This document shows positions 52,180 to 60,980 of a stretch of 64,000 nt of DNA, in pieces. Position numbers and translations under genes: made by a program. Positions within the stretch are counted from its first letter, which is position 1, and every line of letters starts with the position of its first letter. The notes beneath the pieces are model-generated. The model was not told the origin of the DNA. It saw only the letters and a program-made list of their open reading frames with translations, and searched no databases. Source of the DNA: Variovorax paradoxus_P (lineage in GTDB: Bacteria; Pseudomonadota; Gammaproteobacteria; Burkholderiales; Burkholderiaceae_C); the NCBI RefSeq assembly GCF_050627025.1, contig NZ_CP192472.1; one strand, given 5' to 3'.

Positions 52180-53156
52180 AATTCGAACACCAGCAAGCGG
52201 CGCATTGCGAAAGCGGCGTCATCTCCAACCTCATGCGCCATCACGGCGTGCCAATGACCGAGAGCATGGCGCTCGGCCTTTCGTCGGCCCTCTCGTTCGC
52301 CTACCTGCCGTTCATCAAGCTGTCGGGCTTGCCGCTCATCTCTTACCGCATGCCGCCCAAGGCCATCATCAAGGGGCTCCTGGCACCCATGGCTGCGCGC
52401 TTCCGGTTCGAGACCTTTCGCAGCGCCGAAGCCGGCGCACAGCGCCTGGACGCGCTGTTGGCAGACGGGCAGCTCGTGGGCTTGCAGACGTCGGTCTACT
52501 GGCTGCCGTACTTTCCTCCCAACATGCGCTTTCACTTCAACGCGCACAACCTGCTGGTGTACGGCAAGGAGGGCGACGACTACCTGATCAGCGACCCGGT
52601 GTTCGAAGAGCCGGTGCGCTGCGCCAGCGCAGACCTGTCGCGTGCGCGCTTTGCCAAGGGCGTGCTCGCACCCAAGGGCCTCATGTACTACCCGCAAGCC
52701 ATCGAGCGCAAGACTGTCGATGCGGCGTCGGTCACCAAGGCCATACGCAAGACCGTGCGCAACATGCTCGCGCCCATTCCCATCGTCGGCGTGCGCGGCA
52801 TGCGCACGCTGGCCAATCGCATGCAGAAGCTTTCGCCGGCCGATCCGCGCAGCGTCGACTTCATCGGCCACGTGGTGCGCATGCAAGAAGAAATCGGTAC
52901 GGGTGGCGCGGGCTTCCGCTTTATCTACGCCGGCTTTCTGCAGGAGGCGGCGGCACTGCTCGACAAGCCGCAGCTGCAGCAGATGTCCGAACGGCTCATC
53001 GCCATTGGCGACGGCTGGCGGGCGTTCGCGCTCAAGGCAGCACGCATGGTGAAGGGGCGCGAGCCGGTCGATCCCGCGGCGCTGGCTGGCAAGTTGCGGG
53101 AGCAGGCGGAGCAGGAAGAAGCGTTCTTTCGCGATCTGAAGGCTGTTGTCGCTTGA
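52176..53156 (+). CDS. BtrH N-terminal-domain protein (acyltransferase-like)
   Basis: A 326-residue protein. The N-terminus (EHQQAAHCESGVISNLMRHHG) with Cys11, His124 in HFNAHNLLVYG and Asp140 in LISDPVFEEP match the papain-like BtrH N-terminal domain. BtrH itself moves an acyl chain from an ACP to an acceptor in butirosin synthesis. A C-terminal helical domain follows. In this operon an acyl transfer from the ACP at 55296, or a peptidase-type reaction, is plausible. GTG start is set by overlap with the preceding stop. Confidence 0.75.
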   Translation: MKFEHQQAAHCESGVISNLMRHHGVPMTESMALGLSSALSFAYLPFIKLSGLPLISYRMPPKAIIKGLLAPMAARFRFETFRSAEAGAQRLDALLADGQLVGLQTSVYWLPYFPPNMRFHFNAHNLLVYGKEGDDYLISDPVFEEPVRCASADLSRARFAKGVLAPKGLMYYPQAIERKTVDAASVTKAIRKTVRNMLAPIPIVGVRGMRTLANRMQKLSPADPRSVDFIGHVVRMQEEIGTGGAGFRFIYAGFLQEAAALLDKPQLQQMSERLIAIGDGWRAFALKAARMVKGREPVDPAALAGKLREQAEQEEAFFRDLKAVVA

Positions 53157-53225
53157 GATGACGCATTGCCATTTTGTTCGTCGTGTTGTGTTCGATATGC
53201 GTTGCTCAGGGCGCGCACCCGCTAC

Positions 53226-54134
53226 ATGCTCGAACTGAAGAACCTCAGCTACCGTTACCCGCATGCAGACGCACCGGCGTTGACCGAGGTTTCGTTGGCG
53301 GTCCCCAGGGGCTCCGTGATGGGCTTGCTCGGCCCCAACGGCGCAGGCAAGACCACCCTGATCTCGCATCTTTCGGGTGCGCTTGCGGTGCAGTCCGGCG
53401 AAATTCACATCGACGGCCAGCCGCTCCAGCAGGTGCGAGTCAAGGCGCCGACGCGCATTGCAGTCGCGCCGCAGGACCAGGCCTTTTATCCCATGCTCAC
53501 GGTGGCCGAGAACCTCGCGTGCTTTGCCGCGGCAGGGGGCCTTTCTGGCGAACGGAAGAAGGCGCGCATCGAAGCCTGCACCCGCTTTTCGCAGCTTGAA
53601 CAGTTTGCGGGCGTGCGAGCCGAGCGGCTCTCGGGCGGCCTGAAACGCCGATTGAATCTCGCGATCGCGCTGTTGCCCGAGCCTGAACTGATGCTGTTCG
53701 ACGAGCCCACCGTGGGCGTCGATCCGCAATCGCGTGCGTTCATTCTCGACGCCATCAAGAGCCTCGCGCAGCAGGGCGCAGCCGTTATCTATGCGTCGCA
53801 CTACATGGAAGAGATCGAGGCCATTGCCGACCGCGTGGCCATTCTTGACCACGGCCGCGTGCTGCGCGAAGGCTCGCTCGAAGAGTTGCTGTCGAAGAGC
53901 GCAATGCTGCTGACACTGGCAGCCGATGGCCTCGACGAGGCCATGCTCTCGCGCTTTGGCACCGTGGAGCAGGGCGGTGTGCACTGGCGCGTACATTTGC
54001 GCGAGGGCACCGGCCCCGGCCCCGTGTTGCAGGCGCTGGAAGCCGAAGGCATCGAAGTGCGTCATGCGGAATTCGGCCGCCACGACCTCGAGCAGCTCTT
54101 CATGGCGCTCACCCACCGCTCCTTGCGCGACTGA
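53226..54134 (+). CDS. ABC exporter ATP-binding protein
   Basis: A 302-residue ATPase of the ABC-2/DrrA type. Walker A GPNGAGKTT, Q-loop APQDQAFYP, signature LSGGLKRRL, Walker B LMLFDEPTVGVDPQ and the switch histidine in YASHYMEEIE are intact. A C-terminal extension of about 80 residues is typical of drug and lipid exporters. It is encoded 69 bases after the BtrH-like gene and eight before its permease gene. It likely exports the product of the operon. Confidence 0.9.
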   Translation: MLELKNLSYRYPHADAPALTEVSLAVPRGSVMGLLGPNGAGKTTLISHLSGALAVQSGEIHIDGQPLQQVRVKAPTRIAVAPQDQAFYPMLTVAENLACFAAAGGLSGERKKARIEACTRFSQLEQFAGVRAERLSGGLKRRLNLAIALLPEPELMLFDEPTVGVDPQSRAFILDAIKSLAQQGAAVIYASHYMEEIEAIADRVAILDHGRVLREGSLEELLSKSAMLLTLAADGLDEAMLSRFGTVEQGGVHWRVHLREGTGPGPVLQALEAEGIEVRHAEFGRHDLEQLFMALTHRSLRD

Positions 54135-54141
54135 ACACACC

Positions 54142-55299
54142 ATGCTCTTTGCGCTCATCAAGAAAGAACTGCTGGCGCTCGTGCGCGACATGCACGGGCT
54201 GGCGGCGCTGTTTCTCATGCCGATGGTCTTCATCGTGCTGATGTCGCTCACGCTCAAGGACATCTACCGCCCACCGCTGGCCGAACTCAGCTACGCCGTT
54301 GACATGCGCGACACCGAAACGCCGGCTCAGTGGCTGCAGCAAATCTGGCAGCGCAGCCATGGCACGCCACAGCCGCTCGGCACCGACTGGGAGGCGCGGT
54401 TGCGCAGCGGCGCGCTCAAGTACGTCGTGGTACTGGAGCCGGGCCTCTCGGCGGAGCTCGAATCGGCCGCGCTCTCCACCAAGGCGCACGTCCGCTTGCT
54501 CACAGAGCCGGGCATCGACGCGAACCTGTTCAATGCCCTGCGCGCCGAACTCGTAGGTGCCTCCGGCGAATTGAAGGCGCGCCTGGCGCTCGCGGTGCCC
54601 GGCACCTCGGGGCCGCCGCCCGGTGCTTCGATTCAGGCGCTGGTAAATGCCGAGCGTTACTCCACCGCCGGGCCGCGGCCCACATCGGTGCAGCAGAACG
54701 TGCCCGCGTGGCTGGTGTTCGGCATGTTCTTCGTGGTGGCGTCGCTCTCCAGCCTGTTCGTGCAGGAGCGCAGCTCGGGCGCGCTGGGCCGGCTGCGCAG
54801 CCTGGGTGTGTCGCGCTCCATGCTGCTGCTGTCCAAGGCCTTGCCTTACCTCGGTGTCAACGCGCTGCAGGCCGTGCTGATGCTTGCCGCGGGAATCTGG
54901 CTGATGCCCCTGATCGGCGGCGACGCGCTTTCGCTTGCGGGTATCGATTGGATCGCCCTGGTCGTTGCGCTGGCGGCCGTGAGCCTGGCCGCGGTGAGCC
55001 TGTCGCTCGCGCTGGCTTGCGCGGTGCGCAGCCATGCGCAGGCCGCGACCATCGGGCCGATGGTCAACGTGCTCATGGCTGCTGCTGGCGGCATCATGGT
55101 GCCGAAGTTCGTCATGCCGGGCTTCATGCAGCGGCTGGTCGAAATTTCACCGATGAACTGGGGGCTGGAGGCTCTGCTCACCGTGCTGCTGCGTGGTGGC
55201 GGCGTGGCCGACACCCTGCCGCAGGTCGGCCGGCTTGCGCTGTTTGCGGCCGCCATGTTCCTGCTCGCCGTCTTCTTGTTTCGCAGGCCCGCATCGTGA
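54142..55299 (+). CDS. ABC-2 type exporter permease
   Basis: A 385-residue membrane protein with one N-terminal span, a large extracytoplasmic domain (about residues 45-190), and five or six spans in the C-terminal half. The cytoplasmic-entry helix ERSSGALGRLRSLGVSRSMLLLSK is typical of ABC-2 permeases such as YhhJ. Paired with the preceding ATPase. Its stop overlaps the GTG start of the ACP gene. Confidence 0.88.
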   Translation: MLFALIKKELLALVRDMHGLAALFLMPMVFIVLMSLTLKDIYRPPLAELSYAVDMRDTETPAQWLQQIWQRSHGTPQPLGTDWEARLRSGALKYVVVLEPGLSAELESAALSTKAHVRLLTEPGIDANLFNALRAELVGASGELKARLALAVPGTSGPPPGASIQALVNAERYSTAGPRPTSVQQNVPAWLVFGMFFVVASLSSLFVQERSSGALGRLRSLGVSRSMLLLSKALPYLGVNALQAVLMLAAGIWLMPLIGGDALSLAGIDWIALVVALAAVSLAAVSLSLALACAVRSHAQAATIGPMVNVLMAAAGGIMVPKFVMPGFMQRLVEISPMNWGLEALLTVLLRGGGVADTLPQVGRLALFAAAMFLLAVFLFRRPAS

Positions 55300-55571
55300 C
55301 CGAGTTCGTATCCGCCGAATTCATTGCCAGCCTGAAGGCCATGGTGCTCGAGGCCGTCGAAAAAGAGGCGCCCCCAGGCGGCCTCGGCGACGACGAGCCG
55401 CTGTTCGGTCCTGAAGCGCGGCTCGACCTCGACTCGCTCGATGCCCTGCAGGTTTCCATGACGATCCAGCAGCGTTTTGGCTTGCGCATGCCCGACAGCA
55501 AGGAAACGCGCCGCGCGCTCACATCCATCGCCCACCTGGCGAATCACCTGGCGCAAGCGGGCAAGGCATGA
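55296..55571 (+). CDS. Stand-alone acyl carrier protein
   Basis: A 91-residue phosphopantetheine-binding protein. The attachment serine is Ser47 in LDLDSLDALQ. The helices before and after it follow the ACP pattern. GTG start is fixed by the four-base overlap with the permease stop, and the stop overlaps the ketosynthase start. It is probably the carrier on which the chain is made or from which the BtrH-like protein transfers it. Confidence 0.88.
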   Translation: MTEFVSAEFIASLKAMVLEAVEKEAPPGGLGDDEPLFGPEARLDLDSLDALQVSMTIQQRFGLRMPDSKETRRALTSIAHLANHLAQAGKA

Positions 55572-56644
55572 CCGTTGAGGGCGTGTATGTCGCAGGCATG
55601 GGCCTGGCCTGCGCGCTCGGCAACGATCTTCCGTCGTCCGTGGCCGCACTTGCGCGCGGCGGCGTGCGGCCCACGCCGGTGAGCGTTTCGCCAGGTGTGC
55701 AGTGGCCCGTCTACACGTTGCCGCCGCAGCACGACAGCTGGATCGAACGGCTGCGGCGCATTGCGCGCAGCGTGGCCGTTCAGGCCGGCGAAGGAGCGGG
55801 GCGGTCATGCCCGCTCTTCGTGGCATCGTCTTCGCTGGACATCGGCCACATGGAAGAAGAGGCCCAAGACCTGCGCCTGGGCGGCGATCTCCAGGACTTT
55901 GCCGGGCTTGTGGCCGCTGCACTCGATTGGCAGGGGCCGGTGTTCACCATCTCGACGGCTTGCACATCGTCGGTCAACGCCGTGCTCGCAGGCTGCGACC
56001 TGGTTCGAAGCGGAGAGGCCGAAGAGGTGCTGGTGATCGGCGCCGAACTCGCCAACCGCTTCACGGTGGCGGGCTTTGGCGCCATGCAGTTGTTGTCGCC
56101 CGATAGTGCCGAGCCCTTCGGTGCCGGGCGCAACGGACTGGTGCTCGGCGAGGCGGTGGCCGCATTGCGCCTCAGCGCGCGCCCTGGGCGCTGGCGGATC
56201 GCGGGTGGCTCCAACGTGGTTGACGGGCGCAATCCTTCGGGCACCGAAGCCAGCGCGGTCATTGCCATGTGCCACGAAGCATTGGCGCAGAGCGGTTTCG
56301 GCGTGCGGGACATCGACCTGGTCAAGGTGCAGGCCGCAGGCAGCCCGGTCAATGATGCTATCGAGGCGCAGGCGCTGAAGCAGGTTTTCGACGCGCTGCC
56401 GCCGCTGGTGTCGCTCAAGTCGCTGATAGGGCACACGCTGGGCGCGTCAGGAGCGGCCGAACTCGCCTTGCTGGTTGGTTGCATCGAAGCCGGCGCGTGG
56501 CCCGGTGTCGGCTATGCCATGGACGATGAGCTTGGCATTGCATTGAGCACCCAAGCTCCGGCCAGGCTGCGCAACATGCTGCTCAACGTGGTGGGGTTCG
56601 GCGGCGGGCACGCTTCGCTGGTGCTGCAGGATTGCGCCGTATGA
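55568..56644 (+). CDS. KAS I/II-type ketosynthase with altered active site
   Basis: A 358-residue condensing-enzyme homologue. The nucleophile motif ISTACTSSVNAV (Cys132) and the second histidine LIGHTLGASGAAE (His289) are kept. The first catalytic histidine motif, normally HGTGTxxND, reads QAAGSPVND, with Gln255 at the His position. It is shorter than FabF (about 410). The change suggests altered chemistry: transacylation, chain-length control or reduced decarboxylation. The gene overlaps both neighbours by four bases. Confidence 0.85.
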   Translation: MTVEGVYVAGMGLACALGNDLPSSVAALARGGVRPTPVSVSPGVQWPVYTLPPQHDSWIERLRRIARSVAVQAGEGAGRSCPLFVASSSLDIGHMEEEAQDLRLGGDLQDFAGLVAAALDWQGPVFTISTACTSSVNAVLAGCDLVRSGEAEEVLVIGAELANRFTVAGFGAMQLLSPDSAEPFGAGRNGLVLGEAVAALRLSARPGRWRIAGGSNVVDGRNPSGTEASAVIAMCHEALAQSGFGVRDIDLVKVQAAGSPVNDAIEAQALKQVFDALPPLVSLKSLIGHTLGASGAAELALLVGCIEAGAWPGVGYAMDDELGIALSTQAPARLRNMLLNVVGFGGGHASLVLQDCAV

Positions 56645-57150
56645 AGACTGCATTTGCCCCGGGCGAGGCGTGGCGCATCGTCTCGCATTTCACGGCCGAC
56701 CCGCTGCCTCCGGATTGGCGTGACCAGCTTGCGCAGCGGCTCGGGCGCCGGCCGCGGCGCGTGGGCCTGTGGACCGAACTTGCAATGTATGGTGCGCGCC
56801 GCTGCCTCGACGAGGCCGGCGAGTCGGCTTTGCCGGCCGGTGCGCGGCTGCGCGTGTCGAGCATGCGCGGCGCGTGGGGAGCGACGCATGCAGCACTGGC
56901 CCAGCTCGACGGGGGCGTGCTGATGCCGTTCACCTTCATGCAGAGCCAGCCGGCGTTGATGCTGGCAGAGGTCGGCCGCTGCCTTGAATGGCAAGGCGAT
57001 GCAAGCTTTGCGCTGTGCCGCAATGCGCAGCAACTGCTGCGGCTCTCGGCAGTGGGCGCCGGAAGGAGCGGCTTGCTGATCGGCGTGGTGGAAGAAGAGC
57101 GCAACGGCGACAAGCCGCGTTCCGAATGGTGGCGGCTGGTGCCGGCCTGA
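56641..57150 (+). CDS. Truncated ketosynthase N-terminal-like protein
   Basis: A 169-residue protein resembling only the N-terminal part of a ketosynthase: GLWTELAMYGARRCLDEAG, LRVSSMRGAWGATHAALAQL and PFTFMQSQPALMLAEVGRCLEW. It fits the short Ketoacyl-synt_2 type that lacks an active-site Cys motif. It probably acts as a chain-length-factor-like partner of the preceding ketosynthase. Its ATG overlaps the preceding stop, and it is the last gene of the operon. Confidence 0.7.
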   Translation: MKTAFAPGEAWRIVSHFTADPLPPDWRDQLAQRLGRRPRRVGLWTELAMYGARRCLDEAGESALPAGARLRVSSMRGAWGATHAALAQLDGGVLMPFTFMQSQPALMLAEVGRCLEWQGDASFALCRNAQQLLRLSAVGAGRSGLLIGVVEEERNGDKPRSEWWRLVPA

Positions 57151-57161
57151 AGAATCGCGTT

Positions 57162-57177
57162 GCCGCCTTCAGGCGGC
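57162..57177. terminator. Hairpin between convergent genes
   Basis: GCCGCC-TTCA-GGCGGC is a perfect 6-base-pair stem in the 31-base gap between the biosynthetic operon and the convergent HD-protein gene. No T-run follows on either strand, so termination is only suggested by position. Confidence 0.35.
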
Positions 57178-57181
57178 CACA

Positions 57182-57808
57182 TCAAGCCGAAGCGGCAATA
57201 GACCGAGCGAGGTTGGCGCGCGCTTGTGCCTCGAGCAGCGCGTGCATTGGCGGCGTGGTGTAGATCGCCTCCCGCGCCATGAAGTGCTGCAAGATTGCGC
57301 GGCGGCGCGGCAGGCGGATCTCATCGGGCACGAAGGCGTATTCGGCATGCACCTGCCGTTCGTACTCGTCGAACCTCGCGCGGTCGGCACCGAGGATCGA
57401 CAGGTCGATGTCGATCAGCAGTTCGGCGTCGCGGCCCTGGGGCACGGCATCGTGTCGGGTGGCCATGACCAGCGCGTGCACGCGCGCCGCCGCTTCGGCG
57501 GGCGCGCTGCGCTCGAGCATTGCGCTGCGTGCCCAATCGGCGCTATGGGCTTCGTTGTCGTGTGCGTGCACATCGTAGATGGCGTCGTGAAACCACAGCG
57601 CGAGCGCAACCTCGCCGGGGCGCTCGGCCAGTTGTTTCTGGCGCTCGAACCACGCCAGGCATTCGACCAGGTGCTGCATGGTGTGATAGCGGCGCTGCGG
57701 CTCGCTGTAGCGGCGCTGCAGTTCGATGCACAGTGTTTCGTCCGCATCGGCAACGCCCAGGGCGTGCCAGGCAGCGTTCCAGTTGGCCAGCATCGCTGCG
57801 GGTGTCAT
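57182..57808 (-). CDS. HD-superfamily metal-dependent phosphohydrolase-like protein
   Basis: A 208-residue protein with the metal motif spread over RYHTMQHLVECLAWF and ALWFHDAIYD (His and His-Asp), and a later IDIDLSILG segment. It matches the predicted metal-dependent HD-superfamily hydrolases of this length. The substrate is unknown. The ATG at 57808 lies four bases after the mltB stop, indicating coupling. Confidence 0.82.
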   Translation of the reverse strand: MTPAAMLANWNAAWHALGVADADETLCIELQRRYSEPQRRYHTMQHLVECLAWFERQKQLAERPGEVALALWFHDAIYDVHAHDNEAHSADWARSAMLERSAPAEAAARVHALVMATRHDAVPQGRDAELLIDIDLSILGADRARFDEYERQVHAEYAFVPDEIRLPRRRAILQHFMAREAIYTTPPMHALLEAQARANLARSIAASA

Positions 57809-57812
57809 GGGG

Positions 57813-58904
57813 TCATTGCTCCATGGCGGCCTTGACCTCCTGGCCAAGGTCGAGCACCGACATTGCGTAGTAGCTGCTCCAGTTGTAGCGCGTGATCACG
57901 TAGAAGTTGCGCGTGCCGGCCACGTAGGTCGGCGGTGCATCGGCGCCATTTTGCAGTTCGATCAGCGCGAGAAGGCCTTTGTGGCGAAGCCCTTCGCCTT
58001 CGGGCACGGCACCCGCAGCCACGAAGCTGTCGATGCTGAACGTCGGCAAGATGTCAGGTGCCAGGAGCAGCGCCTTCTTGAGGCGTTCTTCTTCAAGATG
58101 CACCGGGTAGACGGCCGGCATGCCGGGTTTCCAGCCAAAGGCCTTGAAGTAGCTGGCCACGGAGCCGATCACGTCGGCCGTGTTGTCGACCAGGTCGATG
58201 CGGTTGTCCCCGTCGAAGTCGACCGCGTACTTGGCTATGCTGCTCGGCATGAACTGCGGCATGCCCATGGCACCGGCATAGCTGCCCACGGGCACGAGCG
58301 GGTTCTCGGATGTGCGGCTTTCCGTGCTTAGAAAGCTCTCGAGTTCGCCGCGAAAGAAGGCTTCGCGCTCTGCCGCGCGCGGATGCGCCTGCGGAAAATC
58401 GAACGACAGCGTGGCCAGCGCATCGATCACGCGAAAGTTGCCCATGTTGCGGCCGTAGATGGTCTCTACGCCCACGATGCCCACGATGATTTCGGGCGGC
58501 ACGCCGTACACCTGTTCGGCCCGTGCGAGGGTGTCGGCGTTGTTGCGCCAGAAGCGCACACCCGCCGCGATGCGCGTTGCGTCGATGAAGCGGCTGCGAT
58601 ACGCCTGCCAGTTTTTTACCGAGCCAACGGGTCCGGGCAGCATCAGGCGCGGCACGTTCGGCAGGAAACGGGCTTTGCCGATGGTGGCGCGCACCCATTC
58701 GCGGTCCAGGCCGCGGCGCTCGGCCACCTCGTCGGCAAAGCGCATGGCGTCTTCGCGAGTGGCATAGGGCGTGCTGCCGCTCACGGTTTTCACGCTGCGG
58801 GCGCCGGACGCCTTTTGGGCTTGCACACCTTGGGACCATGCGCAGCAGGCGGCGAGGAGGGCAAGAGAAACGGCGCGAAACGGCGCGGGAAGAAAAGATC
58901 GCAT
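57813..58904 (-). CDS. mltB: Lytic murein transglycosylase B family
   Basis: A 363-residue periplasmic enzyme that cleaves peptidoglycan glycan strands. The signal peptide ends near VQAQ without a lipobox cysteine, so it is soluble like Slt35. The catalytic Glu is in VGVETIYGRNMGNFRV; GSYAGAMGMPQFMPSS and DFDGDNRIDLVDN (an EF-hand-like site) follow. I chose ATG 58904, which begins the signal peptide. It is upstream of and coupled to the HD-protein gene. Confidence 0.9.
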   Translation of the reverse strand: MRSFLPAPFRAVSLALLAACCAWSQGVQAQKASGARSVKTVSGSTPYATREDAMRFADEVAERRGLDREWVRATIGKARFLPNVPRLMLPGPVGSVKNWQAYRSRFIDATRIAAGVRFWRNNADTLARAEQVYGVPPEIIVGIVGVETIYGRNMGNFRVIDALATLSFDFPQAHPRAAEREAFFRGELESFLSTESRTSENPLVPVGSYAGAMGMPQFMPSSIAKYAVDFDGDNRIDLVDNTADVIGSVASYFKAFGWKPGMPAVYPVHLEEERLKKALLLAPDILPTFSIDSFVAAGAVPEGEGLRHKGLLALIELQNGADAPPTYVAGTRNFYVITRYNWSSYYAMSVLDLGQEVKAAMEQ

Positions 58905-58973
58905 GGGGGCGATTGTGCCGCCCGGCCGGGAGGCTCCCGCCGAGCTCAATACACGCGGTTCAGCGCCTGGGAT

Positions 58974-60980
58974 TCAGCGCGGCCAATTCAGCCGGCGGAA
59001 CTCGCTGCGCAGGGCGGCCAGCGATTGAGGCGAGGCCTTGGCATAGCGCTGCGCTTCGAGCTTCAGCAGCCAGTCGCGCACCGCTTGCCCGGCGGGGCCG
59101 AAGCGCGCCTCCGTTTGATCGGCCATCTGGCGCGGCGGTGCTGTTTCGGGCACCTTGAGCCCGGCTTTCGCAAGGCGCGTGCGTGCCTGGCCCAGCAGGC
59201 GCAGCCAGGGGTCGTGCTGGCTGCGTTCCCACAAAGTCCAGGCCGCGCCTGCAAGGCTGGCACCCACCAGCAGGTAAAGCAGCACGTAGGCCAGGTCTTC
59301 GAGACTCGGCGCTTCAAAACCGATGCTCTTCAGCAGGTTGAGCTGACGGCTCTGGGTGTAGTTGAGCACCCACTGGTTCCAGCTGTTGTTCACAGCCTCC
59401 CAGGCGGCGCGCACGTTTTGCGCGAGCGTGGGGCTCATTGCGCCGATGGCGCCGGCAAAGAGGCCCGGCTGGGGCGCGAGGCGCTGGAACTGCCCAACCC
59501 GGCCCGGTGACACGGCAGAGGTGGGGTCGACCCGAACCCAGCCCAGGCCTTCTTGCCATACCTCGGTCCATGCGTGCGCGTCGCTCTGGCGCAGCACCCA
59601 GTAGTTGTCGACGCTGTTGAGTTCGCCGCCCTGGTAGCCGGTCACGATGCGCGCCGGAATGCCCAGCCCGCGCATCAGCACGACGAAGGCCGAGGCGATG
59701 TGCTCGCAGAAGCCTTCCTTGCGGTCGAACCAGAACTCGTCGGCCGTATTGGCACCGTAGACGCCGGGCTCCAGCGTGTAGGTGTAGCCGCCGGTGCGCA
59801 GCCGTTGCATCGCGGCCCGCACGAAGGTGGCCGTATCGGCGTTGGCGAGCTCGGGCTGCCCGCGCATTTCGGCGGCGAGTGCGGCGGTGCGCGGGTTCAG
59901 GCCCGGCGGCAGGGCGAGGTATGGCCGCAGCGCGCCCGTCTGCCGCGTCGGTCCGCTCAGAAACTGCGTATGGCTTTCGGCGCGGTAGCGCACAAGGTCG
60001 GAGACCGGCCGGTTAGCAATCCATTGCAGGTCTGGCGTACCCATCAATTCGAAGCCCGGCGCCTCGGGTGGGTTTTGCGCGGCATCGAGGGTGAGCAGCC
60101 AAGGCCGGTGGTTGGGCTCGAGCGTGATCTCGTAGCGAAACGGAGCGCCGCTGGTGCGCAGGTTGGCCGACGATTGCGCGCCGCGCGCCCAGGGCGGCAG
60201 CGCAGTCCACTCGCGCCCGTCGAACTGCGTCAGCACCGGGCCGCGAAAGTACATCTGGCTTTGCGGGGGCGCGCGGTCGTTTTCAAACTTGATGCGCGCC
60301 GCAATGCTGTCGTCGAGGGCCAGCTCGGCGATGGTTCCCACGCGCATGGTGTTCGACAGGCCCGTGCGGCCGGCCATGGCGTCTCCCGGCGTCCCCCACA
60401 GCGGCGCGAAACGCGGAAACAGCAGGAACAGCGCAAGCATGATCGGCGCGCCCAGCAGGGCCATCCAGCTCGCTGTGCGCGCGGCCTGCATCAATGGCGG
60501 CTTGCCGACGGGCATGTGCGCATTGACCAGTGCAGTCAGCAGGCCCAGCAGCGCGAGCAGCATGGTGAACGCCGTCATCAGCGACTGCGAGTAGAAGAAG
60601 TTCGTCAGCATCGCGAAGAAGCCGAGGAAGAACAGTACGAAGGCGTCCCGTCGCGCGCGCAGCTCCAGCGTCTTGAGCGCCAGCAAGATCACCACCAAGG
60701 TCACGCCCGGGTCGCGTCCGAGCAGCGTGCGATGTGTGGCAAACGTTGCAGCCACCGCCAGCGCCAGCAGGCCGGCGCGCCACCATTTGCTCGGGAGCGG
60801 GCGGGCTTCGATCGCGAGGGTGCCCCGCCACACCAGAACCATGGCGGTAATGGCGGTGCACCACCATGGCAGGTTCTCGGCCTGCGGCAGCACGATCAGC
60901 GCAATGACCGAAAGCAGGAACAGCGTGTCCCGGGCATCCCTCGGCAGTGCCGCGATTTCGCGCATGAACTTGTTCAACAT
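58974..60980 (-). CDS. TgpA-like membrane transglutaminase (DUF3488/DUF4129)
   Basis: A 668-residue inner membrane protein. The N-terminal 200 residues have about six spans, the central periplasmic part has the transglutaminase triad (Cys in EGFCEHIASAFV, His in SDAHAWTEVW, Asp in VRVDPTSAV), and one more span lies before a C-terminal DUF4129-like tail. TgpA of Pseudomonas is an essential member of this family. Its gene start lies inside the end of the DUF58 gene, so the two are coupled. Confidence 0.9.
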   Translation of the reverse strand: MLNKFMREIAALPRDARDTLFLLSVIALIVLPQAENLPWWCTAITAMVLVWRGTLAIEARPLPSKWWRAGLLALAVAATFATHRTLLGRDPGVTLVVILLALKTLELRARRDAFVLFFLGFFAMLTNFFYSQSLMTAFTMLLALLGLLTALVNAHMPVGKPPLMQAARTASWMALLGAPIMLALFLLFPRFAPLWGTPGDAMAGRTGLSNTMRVGTIAELALDDSIAARIKFENDRAPPQSQMYFRGPVLTQFDGREWTALPPWARGAQSSANLRTSGAPFRYEITLEPNHRPWLLTLDAAQNPPEAPGFELMGTPDLQWIANRPVSDLVRYRAESHTQFLSGPTRQTGALRPYLALPPGLNPRTAALAAEMRGQPELANADTATFVRAAMQRLRTGGYTYTLEPGVYGANTADEFWFDRKEGFCEHIASAFVVLMRGLGIPARIVTGYQGGELNSVDNYWVLRQSDAHAWTEVWQEGLGWVRVDPTSAVSPGRVGQFQRLAPQPGLFAGAIGAMSPTLAQNVRAAWEAVNNSWNQWVLNYTQSRQLNLLKSIGFEAPSLEDLAYVLLYLLVGASLAGAAWTLWERSQHDPWLRLLGQARTRLAKAGLKVPETAPPRQMADQTEARFGPAGQAVRDWLLKLEAQRYAKASPQSLAALRSEFRRLNWPR

